From Pseudanabaena yagii GIHE-NHR1 (GTDB lineage: Bacteria; Cyanobacteriota; Cyanobacteriia; Pseudanabaenales; Pseudanabaenaceae), in the NCBI RefSeq assembly GCF_012863495.1, contig NZ_JAAVJL010000003.1, positions 1-64,000 of the forward strand: 64,000 nt of DNA. Direction: 5' to 3'. Below are positions 44,927 through 53,027 of this stretch, piece after piece. The number at the start of each line of letters is the position of its first letter. Within the stretch, counting starts at the first letter, position 1. The notes under the pieces are model-generated. The model was given only the letters and a program-made list of their open reading frames with translations, was not told where the DNA came from and made no database searches. The position numbers and the translations under genes are program-made.

Positions 44927-46096
44927 ATGGCAACAAAGCAAGCAGCGATTTTGGTCTTGGCGGATGGTACTTGTTACCGTGGCTATGCGTTTGGCGCGTC
45001 TGGAACCGCGATCGGCGAAGTGGTATTTAATACAGGTATGACTGGCTACCAAGAGGTAATGACCGATCCCAGCTACCGAGGACAAATTGTGACTTTTACC
45101 TGTCCTGAACTTGGTAATACGGGCGTAACGCCTGAAGATGATGAATCCGATCGTCCACAGGTGCGTGGTGTAATTGCGCGAAATATTACGGTAGTACCTA
45201 GCAATTGGCGATCGCGTCAGTCCTTACCTGATTACCTCAAGGCTCATAATGTTGTTGGTATTACGGGCATTGATACTCGTGCGCTCACCCGCAAACTGCG
45301 ATCGCTCGGTGCAATGAATGGCGGTATCTCTACGGAAATCCTCGATCCTGAAGTGTTATTGGCTCAAGTAAAAGCAGCTCCTTCGATGCAAGGGCAGAAC
45401 CTCGCGCAAGAAGCTTCCACCGATCGCATTTATGAATGGACAGAAAAAACCATCTCTGAATGGGAATTTGTGGAGCCATCACAGTTAACAGGTGAAGCCT
45501 TAACAGTTGTTGCGATCGACTTCGGCGTAAAGCGAAATATCTTGCGCCGACTTGCCAGCTATGGTTGCCGCGTGATCGTTGTTCCCGCCGACACCCCCGC
45601 CGAAAAGATTCTCTCTTACAACCCCGATGGCATCTTCCTATCCAACGGTCCTGGCGATCCTGCCGCCGTTACCCAAGGCATTGAAACCGCTAAGGCTTTG
45701 CTAGCTGCGGACAAACCAATGTTTGGAATTTGTCTAGGACACCAGATTTTAGGCTTATCGATGGGCGGGGACACCTTCAAGCTCAAATTTGGACATCGCG
45801 GACTCAATCAACCAGCCCAAAACCAAGCTGAAAATGCTGATCGCCGAGTGGAAATCACTAGCCAAAATCATGGTTTTGCGTTGACTGGAGAATCCTTTGA
45901 GCAATCTCCCGCGATGCTAACTCATATCAACCTCAATGATCATACTGTTGCAGGTTTAGAACATAAAAACCTACCCATTTTCTCGGTGCAATACCACCCA
46001 GAGGCAAGCCCCGGTCCTCACGATGCCGATTATTTATTCGAGCGTTTTGTGAATTCCATGCGCGAACATAAACTCTCTAAACAAGTCGCTGCTTAA
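44927..46096 (+). CDS. carA: carbamoyl-phosphate synthase small subunit
   Basis: 389 residues from ATG 44927 (MATKQAAIL); an in-frame GTG ten codons earlier is less likely because family members start at the ATG position. N-terminal CPSase domain with [10 protein letters not shown] and [12 protein letters not shown], and a class I glutamine amidotransferase domain with [10 protein letters not shown] (nucleophile Cys) and YHPEASPGP (His, Glu). It supplies ammonia from glutamine to CarB for arginine and pyrimidine synthesis. carB is not in this window. Confidence 0.97.
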   Translation: MATKQAAILVLADGTCYRGYAFGASGTAIGEVVFNTGMTGYQEVMTDPSYRGQIVTFTCPELGNTGVTPEDDESDRPQVRGVIARNITVVPSNWRSRQSLPDYLKAHNVVGITGIDTRALTRKLRSLGAMNGGISTEILDPEVLLAQVKAAPSMQGQNLAQEASTDRIYEWTEKTISEWEFVEPSQLTGEALTVVAIDFGVKRNILRRLASYGCRVIVVPADTPAEKILSYNPDGIFLSNGPGDPAAVTQGIETAKALLAADKPMFGICLGHQILGLSMGGDTFKLKFGHRGLNQPAQNQAENADRRVEITSQNHGFALTGESFEQSPAMLTHINLNDHTVAGLEHKNLPIFSVQYHPEASPGPHDADYLFERFVNSMREHKLSKQVAA

Positions 46097-46105
46097 GTCT
46101 GTATA

Positions 46106-46242
46106 AGACCTGTTGAAAAATAGGCTAAAAAAGTCTTGTAGTCTAGATTGGGCAATGGTTTTAGGGTTCTTTAATTAAAAGCCTTAAAAGCTAATCTCTG
46201 TAAAGATTTCAGCAATTTTAGTCTTTATTACACAACAGGTCT
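46106..46242. mobile_element. MITE-like element with AGACCTGTTG termini
   Basis: AGACCTGTTG at 46106-46115 is inverted as CAACAGGTCT at 46233-46242, giving a 137-bp non-coding unit. Similar AGACCTNTTG ends are typical of IS5-group and related elements in cyanobacteria. No transposase or clear target duplication is visible. The rest of the gap to 46464 is AT-rich and holds no gene. Confidence 0.65.
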
Positions 46243-46464
46243 ATTAGCTTTATAAACAATTTTATTGATAGTGTAATTCTCTAAAATGAAGACATACATA
46301 ATGTTGTATTATTATATTAGCTATAAATAAATCAATGAGAGATCAGTATTCATTTAAAAATGATATCTTTTCTTGCCTTATTGGGGGGAATTATCATCAT
46401 CCGAAATTTATAGATTTATAGCAGGGAATACTTGGCTAAATTACATAGGGAAAAATAAATTGTA

Positions 46465-46992
46465 ATGAATTCATTATTAAAATTGCGTGGACTGCTATTG
46501 GTTTCTCTAATTGGTAGCTTTCTTTATGCTTGCGAAGCTAAGGTAAACGTATCAGGTGGAACTGAGGTTAAGACGACCGCAGAAACTTCAGCTACTACTT
46601 CAAAAAAACCTTCTGAAGAAGCTGCGAAACACTACAACAGTGGTGTTGAAAAAGCGAAAGCTGGAGACAGTCAGGGGGCTATCGCTGAGTATAAAGAAGC
46701 CATCAGAATTAGTCCAGACTTTGCTCAAGCCTACAACAATAGTGGAGCCGAAAAAGCGAAACTCAAGGATTATAAGGGTGCGATCGCCGATCTCAATGAA
46801 GCGATTCATCTTACCCCTGAAGATGGCGATCCTCACTATACTCGCGGATTAGCGAAGGCTCAATCAGAGGATTTACAAGGAGCGAAGGTTGATCTTGAGA
46901 AAGCTGCTGAATTATTCAAGAAGAGTGGTTTGACAGAAAAAGCTAATGCTGCAACTACCGTAATTGAGAAAATTGACAAACTTCCTAAGTAA
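46465..46992 (+). CDS. TPR-repeat lipoprotein
   Basis: 175 residues. Signal peptide with lipobox SFLYAC, Cys23 being the lipid-modified residue, then a Thr/Ser-rich spacer and about three TPR units (AAKHYNSGVEKAKAGDSQGA, AYNNSGAEKAKLKDYKGA, PHYTRGLAKAQSEDLQGA) from about 52 to 155. TPR lipoproteins act as protein-binding adaptors at membranes; the partner is unknown. Monocistronic. Confidence 0.88.
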   Translation: MNSLLKLRGLLLVSLIGSFLYACEAKVNVSGGTEVKTTAETSATTSKKPSEEAAKHYNSGVEKAKAGDSQGAIAEYKEAIRISPDFAQAYNNSGAEKAKLKDYKGAIADLNEAIHLTPEDGDPHYTRGLAKAQSEDLQGAKVDLEKAAELFKKSGLTEKANAATTVIEKIDKLPK

Positions 46993-47030
46993 TAACTTTT
47001 CATTCCATTTACTTTCACTGATTTATATTA

Positions 47031-47077
47031 GGAGGCTTTTTGAAAGGGTTGCTTTGGAAAACTTTCAAAAAGTCTCC
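47031..47077. repeat. decayed palindrome
   Basis: GGAGGCTTTTTGAAAG (47031-47046) pairs with 47062-47077 with one G-T pair; the inner tip has lost symmetry. Followed by TATGGTTCGTTTAATCT, the flank also found after 35443. Confidence 0.65.
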
Positions 47078-47239
47078 TATGGTTCGTTTAATCTAAAATT
47101 GCTATAAGTATAAGTTCTTAGCTGTCTTTTTTGAGATAGCTTTACCTACTTACCCAGATGAGCGAAAAAATTTAACATCTAAAGTGCGATGATATTTATG
47201 GTGATCAATCCTTCCCTCATTTGATTTTGTATTACAACT

Positions 47240-48331
47240 ATGCCAACTCCCGTACCAACACTTCCCACTGACTCTGAAGGACTATTAAGACTCTTACGCC
47301 ATAAGGAAGGAACTTGGGTGCAGTGGGGAATAGCTTGCCAAATGCTTCAAAAAATGGGTGAAAGTTCCCTTGCTATCTTTGAAAATACAGGTTTTGAGCC
47401 AATCCAACAAAATCAGATTGTCGTTGCCTCACAGGTTTATGCTAGTTTGCAAGCAGGCAATGCCTCAGATATAGTCCTAGCTCACTTTGAACAAAAAGGC
47501 AGTGATATTCTTCATGAGTTGCGCGTACTCAATCAATCGGAACGGGTAACAATGGCAACCTTTGCCCTTGAGAAAAATCTTGATGTATTAGAGGCTAAGG
47601 ATGTAGTTAAAGCACTAAAGGAAGCTTCGACAGTCGCGAATTTACCAGAGGGATTTACCCGTCATCCGGGGGATGCAGTAGTTTTGCAAATTCTCAAAGC
47701 TGCACAGGGCAAAATCGATCCACAGGAACGCACAAGATTGATCGCACGAGGTCTAAGGTTTGCCCATAGTGACAAAGCTCGTGCTGCGATCGAGCGGTTG
47801 CTCACTGATATGGCAAATCCCTCTAAAAAGAAAGCTCCAAGTTTACCCACCTTCCGTTACGATGGTGAGGATGATATCCCCCGTATCCTGCCTGTAGTAG
47901 GCACACTGCCTCTGTCGGTAGCCCAGTTTCAAGCAGTTCCTCAAGTAACAGAAATAGCTCCTTTTGGCATTGTGCATTCCGATAGTAAGGCTACTTGGGC
48001 TACTCTTCCTGGATGGTTTGTGGTACATCAAGCCGAAGATGGCGTGATTATTTCTTGTAATACTGATACCTTGCAAGCTGCCATTTCTCAAGAAGTACTT
48101 AGCGCCGTTCGCGATCGCGCTGAGGACATCCTGATATTAGTTGATCGCGCCCAAAGGGATTGGGATGAAAATAGCTATTTTGCGATCGCAGATCAAGATG
48201 GCAATCTCAAATTTGCATGGTTTGACTCCCAGCCAGAGGTAGAAATCCTTGGCAAAGTTACTTTAACATTGCGCCCCAAACGCTTCTTTGACGAAAATGC
48301 ATCTCAAGATCGTTGGCAGTTTGAGGAATAG
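47240..48331 (+). CDS. raf1: Rubisco accumulation factor 1
   Basis: 363 residues. The N-terminal helical domain begins LLRLLRHKEGTWVQWGIACQ, the hallmark of Raf1, followed by EPIQQNQIVVASQVYASL and a long alpha domain. After a Lys/Pro linker near 195-203, a beta-rich dimerisation domain runs to the end (ARIL-type IPRILPVVGTLPLSVAQFQ, WATLPGWFVV). Raf1 brings RbcL dimers together during assembly of form IB Rubisco. Length is as expected. rbcL and rbcS are not in the window. Confidence 0.9.
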   Translation: MPTPVPTLPTDSEGLLRLLRHKEGTWVQWGIACQMLQKMGESSLAIFENTGFEPIQQNQIVVASQVYASLQAGNASDIVLAHFEQKGSDILHELRVLNQSERVTMATFALEKNLDVLEAKDVVKALKEASTVANLPEGFTRHPGDAVVLQILKAAQGKIDPQERTRLIARGLRFAHSDKARAAIERLLTDMANPSKKKAPSLPTFRYDGEDDIPRILPVVGTLPLSVAQFQAVPQVTEIAPFGIVHSDSKATWATLPGWFVVHQAEDGVIISCNTDTLQAAISQEVLSAVRDRAEDILILVDRAQRDWDENSYFAIADQDGNLKFAWFDSQPEVEILGKVTLTLRPKRFFDENASQDRWQFEE

Positions 48332-48339
48332 AGAAACTC

Positions 48340-48378
48340 CAAAATGATAAAAATCGCTCTGCGATTTTTATCATTTTG
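48340..48378. repeat. palindrome, AAATCGC family
   Basis: 18-bp perfect arms (48340-48357, 48361-48378) around TCT. Homologous to 51979-52023 (AAAATGRTAAAAATCGC in both). It follows the raf1 stop codon. Confidence 0.8.
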
Positions 48379-48388
48379 CACCTAGACA

Positions 48389-48427
48389 TAAAACAAAAAG
48401 CCCTGCATTGCAGGGCTTTTTGTTTTA
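48389..48427. terminator. hairpin between raf1 and the DUF4912 gene
   Basis: 18-bp perfect arms (48389-48406, 48410-48427) around ATT, GC-rich AGCCCTGC core with A and T tracts outside; suitable as a terminator for both convergent genes. Confidence 0.75.
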
Positions 48428-48440
48428 AGAGTATTGAAGT

Positions 48441-49721
48441 TTAGCTAATCCATTCAGGAATTGCTTCTTCCTTAGTATTGGTGCGGCGCTCAAGGGTTTG
48501 ACGCTCGAACTTCATGTGAATGGCGCGATTTTGTTCGCCATCTGCTGCTACCGCAAAGATAGGATAATCTTGGATACCATCTTGGAAAGATGTGTGGAAG
48601 CGGAATGTACCATCAGAGTTGAGCTTAATGGGACGACCGCCAATGGTGACCGAAGCATCAGGCTCGGTTGCACCATAGACAATCAACTCCGCATCTGCAA
48701 CTAACCAGAACTGGCGAGGACGGATGGGGGCTTCGCTAGAGAAGAAGCTATAGCTAGACTCCATACCGATACCAGAGTAGTTGATGCCGCTAGCACTAAG
48801 CGCACCTGCTGCTCCAGCAAACAAGCCTGCACCCGATGGGAAGATGTAGGAGCTAATGGATTCAGGAGCCATACCGATTCCAGATTCATGCTGCATCGAG
48901 CCATAGAGTGAACCAGAAATACGTTGAATTTCGGCTTCGCGAGCGATGTTGAAGATTTCGTCGTAGGAAGTATCGGTGGTAGATACTTCTTCGGGAGCAG
49001 GTGCTGCTTTCTTCTCAGGAGGAACCAATGTGAAGAAGGTCTGACCTTTGAGGGTTTGATCCCAAGGTACAGTAATGAAGTTATCTTCTACCCATTCCGA
49101 AGGGAATACAGGGGGAACATGGACAACCTTAGAACGAGTGAGGACTAACCAACGACCATCGGCACAACGATAGCCAAGTTCAGCAACATAGTCGCGATCG
49201 CTAATTGGAATAGGTAAATACCATTCACGAGCGAGTTCGTCACTATTGTATTCTTGTAAGTTATTGGGAGTTTGATAGTCTAAGTTCACATCAGTAGCAT
49301 CGTACAAACGTAGCGCCAACTGTTGTCCACCTTGCTTTCTCAACTCTTCCTTGTGAGCATTAGGTACATCCCAATAAACATAAGCCCATTGGGGATCGCG
49401 GGGTAGTAAGACGATGCGGCTTTCACCATAACCAGTAGGGAGATCGCCAATGCTCTTATCAATAGCGGCAAGTGATTCTAAGTTTTCTTCTGTTTCTTCA
49501 CTACCCAAATTAAACTTTGATGCTTCCACGATTTCTTGTGTCTCCGAGTTACTGCTATCTGCTTGGGTTGAGGCTGTGCCTTGAGCGGAAAGAATGGTTT
49601 GGATATCAGCAAGTAGCTGAGATTTTCGCATTCGACTATAGCGAGAAATTTCTAGCTCTGCTGCTACTTTACGAAGTTGACGCAAGGTCATTTCTTCTAG
49701 GGGAGGACGTTCCCTCGCCAT
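48441..49721 (-). CDS. DUF4912-domain protein with SAP/Rho-N-like start
   Basis: 426 residues from ATG 49721, chosen because GGAGG stands 8 bases upstream; an earlier ATG five codons up lacks it. The N-terminus TLRQLRKVAAELEISRYSRMRKSQLL is a Rho-N/SAP-like helical motif. The middle (about 90-220) is DUF4912: LLPRDPQWAYVYWDVP, LRLYDATD and REWYLPIPISDRDYVAELGYR. A Gly/Ser/Ala-rich linker follows, and the end (about 325-410) has RQFWLVADAELIVYGATEPDASV, a second beta unit. Function unknown; nucleic-acid or sugar binding has been suggested for such folds. Confidence 0.85.
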   Translation of the reverse strand: MARERPPLEEMTLRQLRKVAAELEISRYSRMRKSQLLADIQTILSAQGTASTQADSSNSETQEIVEASKFNLGSEETEENLESLAAIDKSIGDLPTGYGESRIVLLPRDPQWAYVYWDVPNAHKEELRKQGGQQLALRLYDATDVNLDYQTPNNLQEYNSDELAREWYLPIPISDRDYVAELGYRCADGRWLVLTRSKVVHVPPVFPSEWVEDNFITVPWDQTLKGQTFFTLVPPEKKAAPAPEEVSTTDTSYDEIFNIAREAEIQRISGSLYGSMQHESGIGMAPESISSYIFPSGAGLFAGAAGALSASGINYSGIGMESSYSFFSSEAPIRPRQFWLVADAELIVYGATEPDASVTIGGRPIKLNSDGTFRFHTSFQDGIQDYPIFAVAADGEQNRAIHMKFERQTLERRTNTKEEAIPEWIS

Positions 49722-49792
49722 ACAATTAACCTCCAACTGCTTGTAATTAGATTTTCCACAATTTCATAAAACTGAGGAATCGGACTGTAGCT

Positions 49793-49972
49793 ATGTCCAT
49801 TTTGCCAAAATTTTTTGAATGGTCAATGGCTGAAAGGTTTATCTTCTATTGGTTTAGGCTCATTTATGCAGTCTTAGCAGTACAAATACTTAGCCAAAAC
49901 CAAATACCTGTCATTGTTGTGGCGATCACAGTAGCTAATTTTCATGGGGATCGCAATGTTATGATTTCATGA
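49793..49972 (+). CDS. possible 59-aa hydrophobic protein
   Basis: A 59-codon frame beginning MSILPKFFEWSMAERFIFY with a hydrophobic stretch (about 16-46), the kind seen in small thylakoid proteins. It ends within the hairpin at 49946-49985. No good ribosome-binding site and no recognised family; chance remains likely. Confidence 0.2.
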   Translation: MSILPKFFEWSMAERFIFYWFRLIYAVLAVQILSQNQIPVIVVAITVANFHGDRNVMIS

Positions 49973-50038
49973 CATTGCGATCCCCTCCTTTGGATACTAG
50001 GGGAGGTTGTCCCAAAAGCCATAAGATTAAAGGGACAA
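49946..50038 (+). promoter_or_regulatory. structured region upstream of psb27
   Basis: Successive inverted repeats: GGGGATCGCAATGT (49946-49959) with ACATTGCGATCCCC (49972-49985), CCTCC (49984-49988) with GGAGG (about 50002-50006), and TTGTCCC (50008-50014) with GGGACAA (50032-50038). They end 30 bases before the psb27 start. They could be a leader that controls expression or a terminator for an upstream transcript; sequence alone does not decide. Confidence 0.4.
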
Positions 50039-50068
50039 CAAAATGTGTAATTTCATAAACTTATAACT

Positions 50069-50590
50069 ATGAAGGCAAAATACGGGTCTTTATTTAAGTC
50101 TTTAAATAAATCTTTAGAAGGTTCTTTACAAGGCTTATGTCGTTCAGTGATCGCATTCGCTTTGGCAGTATTAGTGGTAATCGGTGGTTTCACCTCAGAA
50201 GCAAATGCAGCCTTGTTTTCGAGAAAGAACGAAAGCTTGACTACCAAAGAAATTCAGACCCTTGTTAATGCAGGTTTGACTGGCAACTATGTTGCTGATA
50301 CGACGGACACAATCAAAACTTTGCGGGAAGCAATTAATTTGCCTGAAAATGCTGATAATCGTGCAGCAGTAAAGGCATCGGCTCGATATAAGATTAACGC
50401 CTATGTCTCGCGTTATCGTGCCGATCGCGACAAGAATGGGTTTTACTCCTATACAACAATGTTGACAGCTCTAAATACCTTGGCAGGATATTACAATGGC
50501 ACTGTCAAGCGCGCAGTTCCTGCGAAGGTACGCGATCGCCTGCTCCAAGAGTTTGATCGTGCTGAAGCGGCGCTTGCACAGGGACGTTAG
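50069..50590 (+). CDS. psb27: photosystem II assembly protein Psb27
   Basis: 173 residues. The mature part is a four-helix Psb27: LTGNYVADTTDTIKTLREAINLP, ARYKINAYVSRYRADRDKN, and YTTMLTALNTLAGYYNG, ending RDRLLQEFDRAEAAL. Psb27 binds CP43 on the lumenal side of immature photosystem II and keeps the manganese site accessible. The N-terminus is unusual: a long basic stretch, a hydrophobic core (about 28-40) and SEANA at 43-47, a signal-peptidase I site. No Cys follows the hydrophobic core, so it lacks the lipobox of most cyanobacterial Psb27. The only Cys (24) precedes the core. Confidence 0.92.
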   Translation: MKAKYGSLFKSLNKSLEGSLQGLCRSVIAFALAVLVVIGGFTSEANAALFSRKNESLTTKEIQTLVNAGLTGNYVADTTDTIKTLREAINLPENADNRAAVKASARYKINAYVSRYRADRDKNGFYSYTTMLTALNTLAGYYNGTVKRAVPAKVRDRLLQEFDRAEAALAQGR

Positions 50591-50699
50591 GCACAGAGAC
50601 GTTAGAAAGGGGCTGGTCTTATGTTTGAGGAACGCCGCTTTGCGACATTCCTCAAGCCTTAATATTTTGAAACCCGCTATAGTGTGAGGATGACAAACA

Positions 50700-51974
50700 T
50701 TGGCGACAGGATTGGCAACTATATACGAGGCATTGCACCAAGACCCACAAACCCGTGAGTTTGTCGAAGAGTTGCACCAAACTGACGCAAAGGAATTTTG
50801 GCATCGTGCGATCGCTGTACTTCAGCAATTTTCGATGCAGAGGCAGTTTAAGGGGATACTCCTTACGCATCATCCCTACATCTTCCCAAATGCTGCCTTT
50901 CGCCAAACTGAGTTACAAACTTGGGTATTTACTACTAGCAAATCTTCATTATTTCCTACAGGCACTTTACCCATTGGCAATACACAGGTGGTATCTCTAC
51001 CTAAGTCCGATGCTCTTAATCAGGAATGGTTCAGTCTCCTCATCACTGATACTTTTAGTATCTTGGTAGTCTCATCGACTAAAAGTCATAGTTGTATCTG
51101 GTCATTCCATCCCCACGCAATTCAGATTGCGATCGCAACTTTATTACCGCGTATTCGGCGTACTGAACAACAGACTTCATTGCAATCCAAATTGCAGCAA
51201 TTTCCGCCAACAATGCCTCCTTATCAGATCATGGCAAGGTTTGGCGCAATTTTAATGGCGCAGAGTTCCATTCATCAAGAATTACCAATTCCTGAAATTC
51301 AAGAAGTCGATATTATCAAAGCCATTACCCATGAGGTGCGGACTCCTCTTACGACGATTAGAATGTTGGTGCGATCGCTTAAACGCCGTAAAGATGTCTC
51401 CGCAGAAGTCAAAACTCGCTTAGATCGAGTAGATGCTGAATGTACGGAACAGATTGAAAGATTTAATTTGATTTTTGAGGCGGCGCAGCTAGATAGCTAT
51501 CCAATTATGCTAGAAGCAACGCAGCTTGAAGATATTCTCAGTGATGGATTTATGCGTTGGCAAGAACATGCGGGAAGACGACAAATATCTTTGGAAATGA
51601 TTTTACCAACGGAAATTCCCGCCATTTCTAGCAATGCTCTACTTCTATCTCAAGTTCTTAATGGTCTAGTGGATCGCTTAGTACGGAGCTTTCCCCCTGA
51701 TAGTCATATTCAATTAATTCTTACTAGTGCTGGGGAATATCTCAAATTACAGTTCCAATCGCAGGTGACTAGCCAAAGTGGTGGGGACTTACCTTTGCTC
51801 AAAGCGGTGGGGCAATGGCTAATGTTACAACCTGAAACAGGGACGTTAAGTTTGAGCTTACCTACTACCAAGACTTTATTAAAGGCTCTAGGCGGCAAAC
51901 TCACAGTCAGAATGCATTCCAGTAGTGCTGCCTATGATGGCGAAATTTTGACTATCTTTTTACCATTTTTTTAA
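50700..51974 (+). CDS. sensor histidine kinase with degenerate ATPase domain
   Basis: 424 residues. Starts at TTG 50700, the first in-frame start after a stop, with GAGGA 11 bases upstream. The N-terminal 200 residues are a poorly conserved sensor region without membrane segments. HisKA is clear: DIIKAITHEVRTPLTTIRML near 205-222. The following HATPase region aligns in length, but the N-box Asn (LLLSQVLNGLVDRL) is replaced and G1/G2 glycine motifs are not seen; only GTLSLSLPTTK remains. It may depend on a partner kinase or act as a phosphorelay or scaffold. Confidence 0.75.
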   Translation: MATGLATIYEALHQDPQTREFVEELHQTDAKEFWHRAIAVLQQFSMQRQFKGILLTHHPYIFPNAAFRQTELQTWVFTTSKSSLFPTGTLPIGNTQVVSLPKSDALNQEWFSLLITDTFSILVVSSTKSHSCIWSFHPHAIQIAIATLLPRIRRTEQQTSLQSKLQQFPPTMPPYQIMARFGAILMAQSSIHQELPIPEIQEVDIIKAITHEVRTPLTTIRMLVRSLKRRKDVSAEVKTRLDRVDAECTEQIERFNLIFEAAQLDSYPIMLEATQLEDILSDGFMRWQEHAGRRQISLEMILPTEIPAISSNALLLSQVLNGLVDRLVRSFPPDSHIQLILTSAGEYLKLQFQSQVTSQSGGDLPLLKAVGQWLMLQPETGTLSLSLPTTKTLLKALGGKLTVRMHSSSAAYDGEILTIFLPFF

Positions 51975-51978
51975 TATG

Positions 51979-52023
51979 GCGCAAAATGGTAAAAATCGCC
52001 CTGCGATTTTTACCATTTTGTGC
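51979..52023. repeat. palindrome, AAATCGC family
   Basis: 21-base arms (51979-51999, 52003-52023, one G-T pair) around CCT. Homologous to 48340-48378, differing by compensating changes in both arms (AATGATAA/TTATCATT against AATGGTAA/TTACCATT). Confidence 0.8.
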
Positions 52024-52058
52024 TTTCGTCGAACTGATGTTATGGCATTATCCATAAG

Positions 52059-52101
52059 CCAGAGTAGAGTTGCGGCGCGAAGCGCCGCAACTCTACTCTG
52101 G
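52059..52101. repeat. perfect palindrome, 20-bp arms
   Basis: Arms 52059-52078 and 52082-52101 around GAA, tip GCGGCGC. Lies between the histidine kinase gene and the convergent membrane protein gene. Confidence 0.85.
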
Positions 52102-52115
52102 TATAGCTATAACAT

Positions 52116-52970
52116 TCAGATATTCGTCAAATCTTGCACATTAATCCGTAAAAACCGACCTAAATTGTGAGCCATATTTTGAGCGGTTGTGATGGAGTTG
52201 GAAACTAGAGGAATTGGACTTTTTCTGCCAGTAATATAGATTTTAATATAATAGAAAGTTCCGCCCTTACTTCCTCTCACTTTAGTTAGTTTAATGTCTT
52301 GAATATTCGTCAATAAAAACTGATAATTTCGCTTGCCAAAAATTGTTTGTACTTCCCAAATTAAAGATTGTTGCTCACGATCAAATGTCAAGCAATGCCA
52401 TTGTAATAAAAGGTAAGCTAACGATAGACCAAACATGGGAAATAATAGTAACAAGCATGGTAGAAACAACACCTGCCATTGTTGATTTGCTGGATAAACC
52501 AACTCTATCTTTCCATCACTAGAATTAACAAACTTATTAAATCTTTCTACCCATGTAGTTAGCTCATTGGCTTCTATATTCAGACTAGTGGACATGCGAT
52601 CGCTAAATATAGTTATCTCTTGACCATCGTTTTTTAAAGTAATCCATTGTTCATTATTACCATTTTTACGAGTAATTAAATGAAAATCAGCTTGAGTAAT
52701 ATCTTTCCATGTAGTTTCTTCAGAATTGACATAACCTAATAAATGCTCAGATTTTTGTTGGCAAATGACTTTTTTAACCGCACTATGCTCACAGGTTAAA
52801 GTCTTTGTCCCCATAGAATAAAGACTGTCATACGCAATAAATGGGAAAGACAATAATGGAGTCATACAAGCTGAAACCCAAATACTTAAAAACACAATAA
52901 TGATAACTTCAGGTTTCCCTTTAATTGTCATTTTTTGGTGGTTTTCACTTTGGACTATGTTGTATTCCAT
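52116..52970 (-). CDS. membrane protein of unknown function
   Basis: 284 residues from ATG 52970 (AAGG about 11 bases upstream); an in-frame TTG nine codons earlier is less likely. Hydrophobic segments near 17-42 and 158-185. Between them is an extracytoplasmic part with CEHSAVKKVICQQKSE (two Cys that may pair). The soluble end (LTFDREQQSLIWEVQTIFGKRN, IQDIKLTKVRG) resembles the PH-like domains found at the ends of some bacterial membrane proteins. No family recognised. It follows lpdA on the same strand but behind a terminator. Confidence 0.65.
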   Translation of the reverse strand: MEYNIVQSENHQKMTIKGKPEVIIIVFLSIWVSACMTPLLSFPFIAYDSLYSMGTKTLTCEHSAVKKVICQQKSEHLLGYVNSEETTWKDITQADFHLITRKNGNNEQWITLKNDGQEITIFSDRMSTSLNIEANELTTWVERFNKFVNSSDGKIELVYPANQQWQVLFLPCLLLLFPMFGLSLAYLLLQWHCLTFDREQQSLIWEVQTIFGKRNYQFLLTNIQDIKLTKVRGSKGGTFYYIKIYITGRKSPIPLVSNSITTAQNMAHNLGRFLRINVQDLTNI

Positions 52971-52989
52971 GAGTTTCTCAACCTTAAAA

Positions 52990-53021
52990 TTCAACAAAAA
53001 AGCACCCCAATGGAGTGCTTT
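52990..53021 (-). terminator. intrinsic terminator of lpdA
   Basis: On the minus strand AAAGCACTCCA (53011-53021) pairs with 52999-53009 (one mismatch), followed by a T-run to about 52994, just past the lpdA stop codon. Confidence 0.75.
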
Positions 53022-53027
53022 CTGAAT

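Noticed and set aside
47031-47077. Terminator of the TPR lipoprotein gene
   Set aside because: The stem is long but the tip is asymmetric and no T-run follows; better explained as a decayed palindromic repeat.
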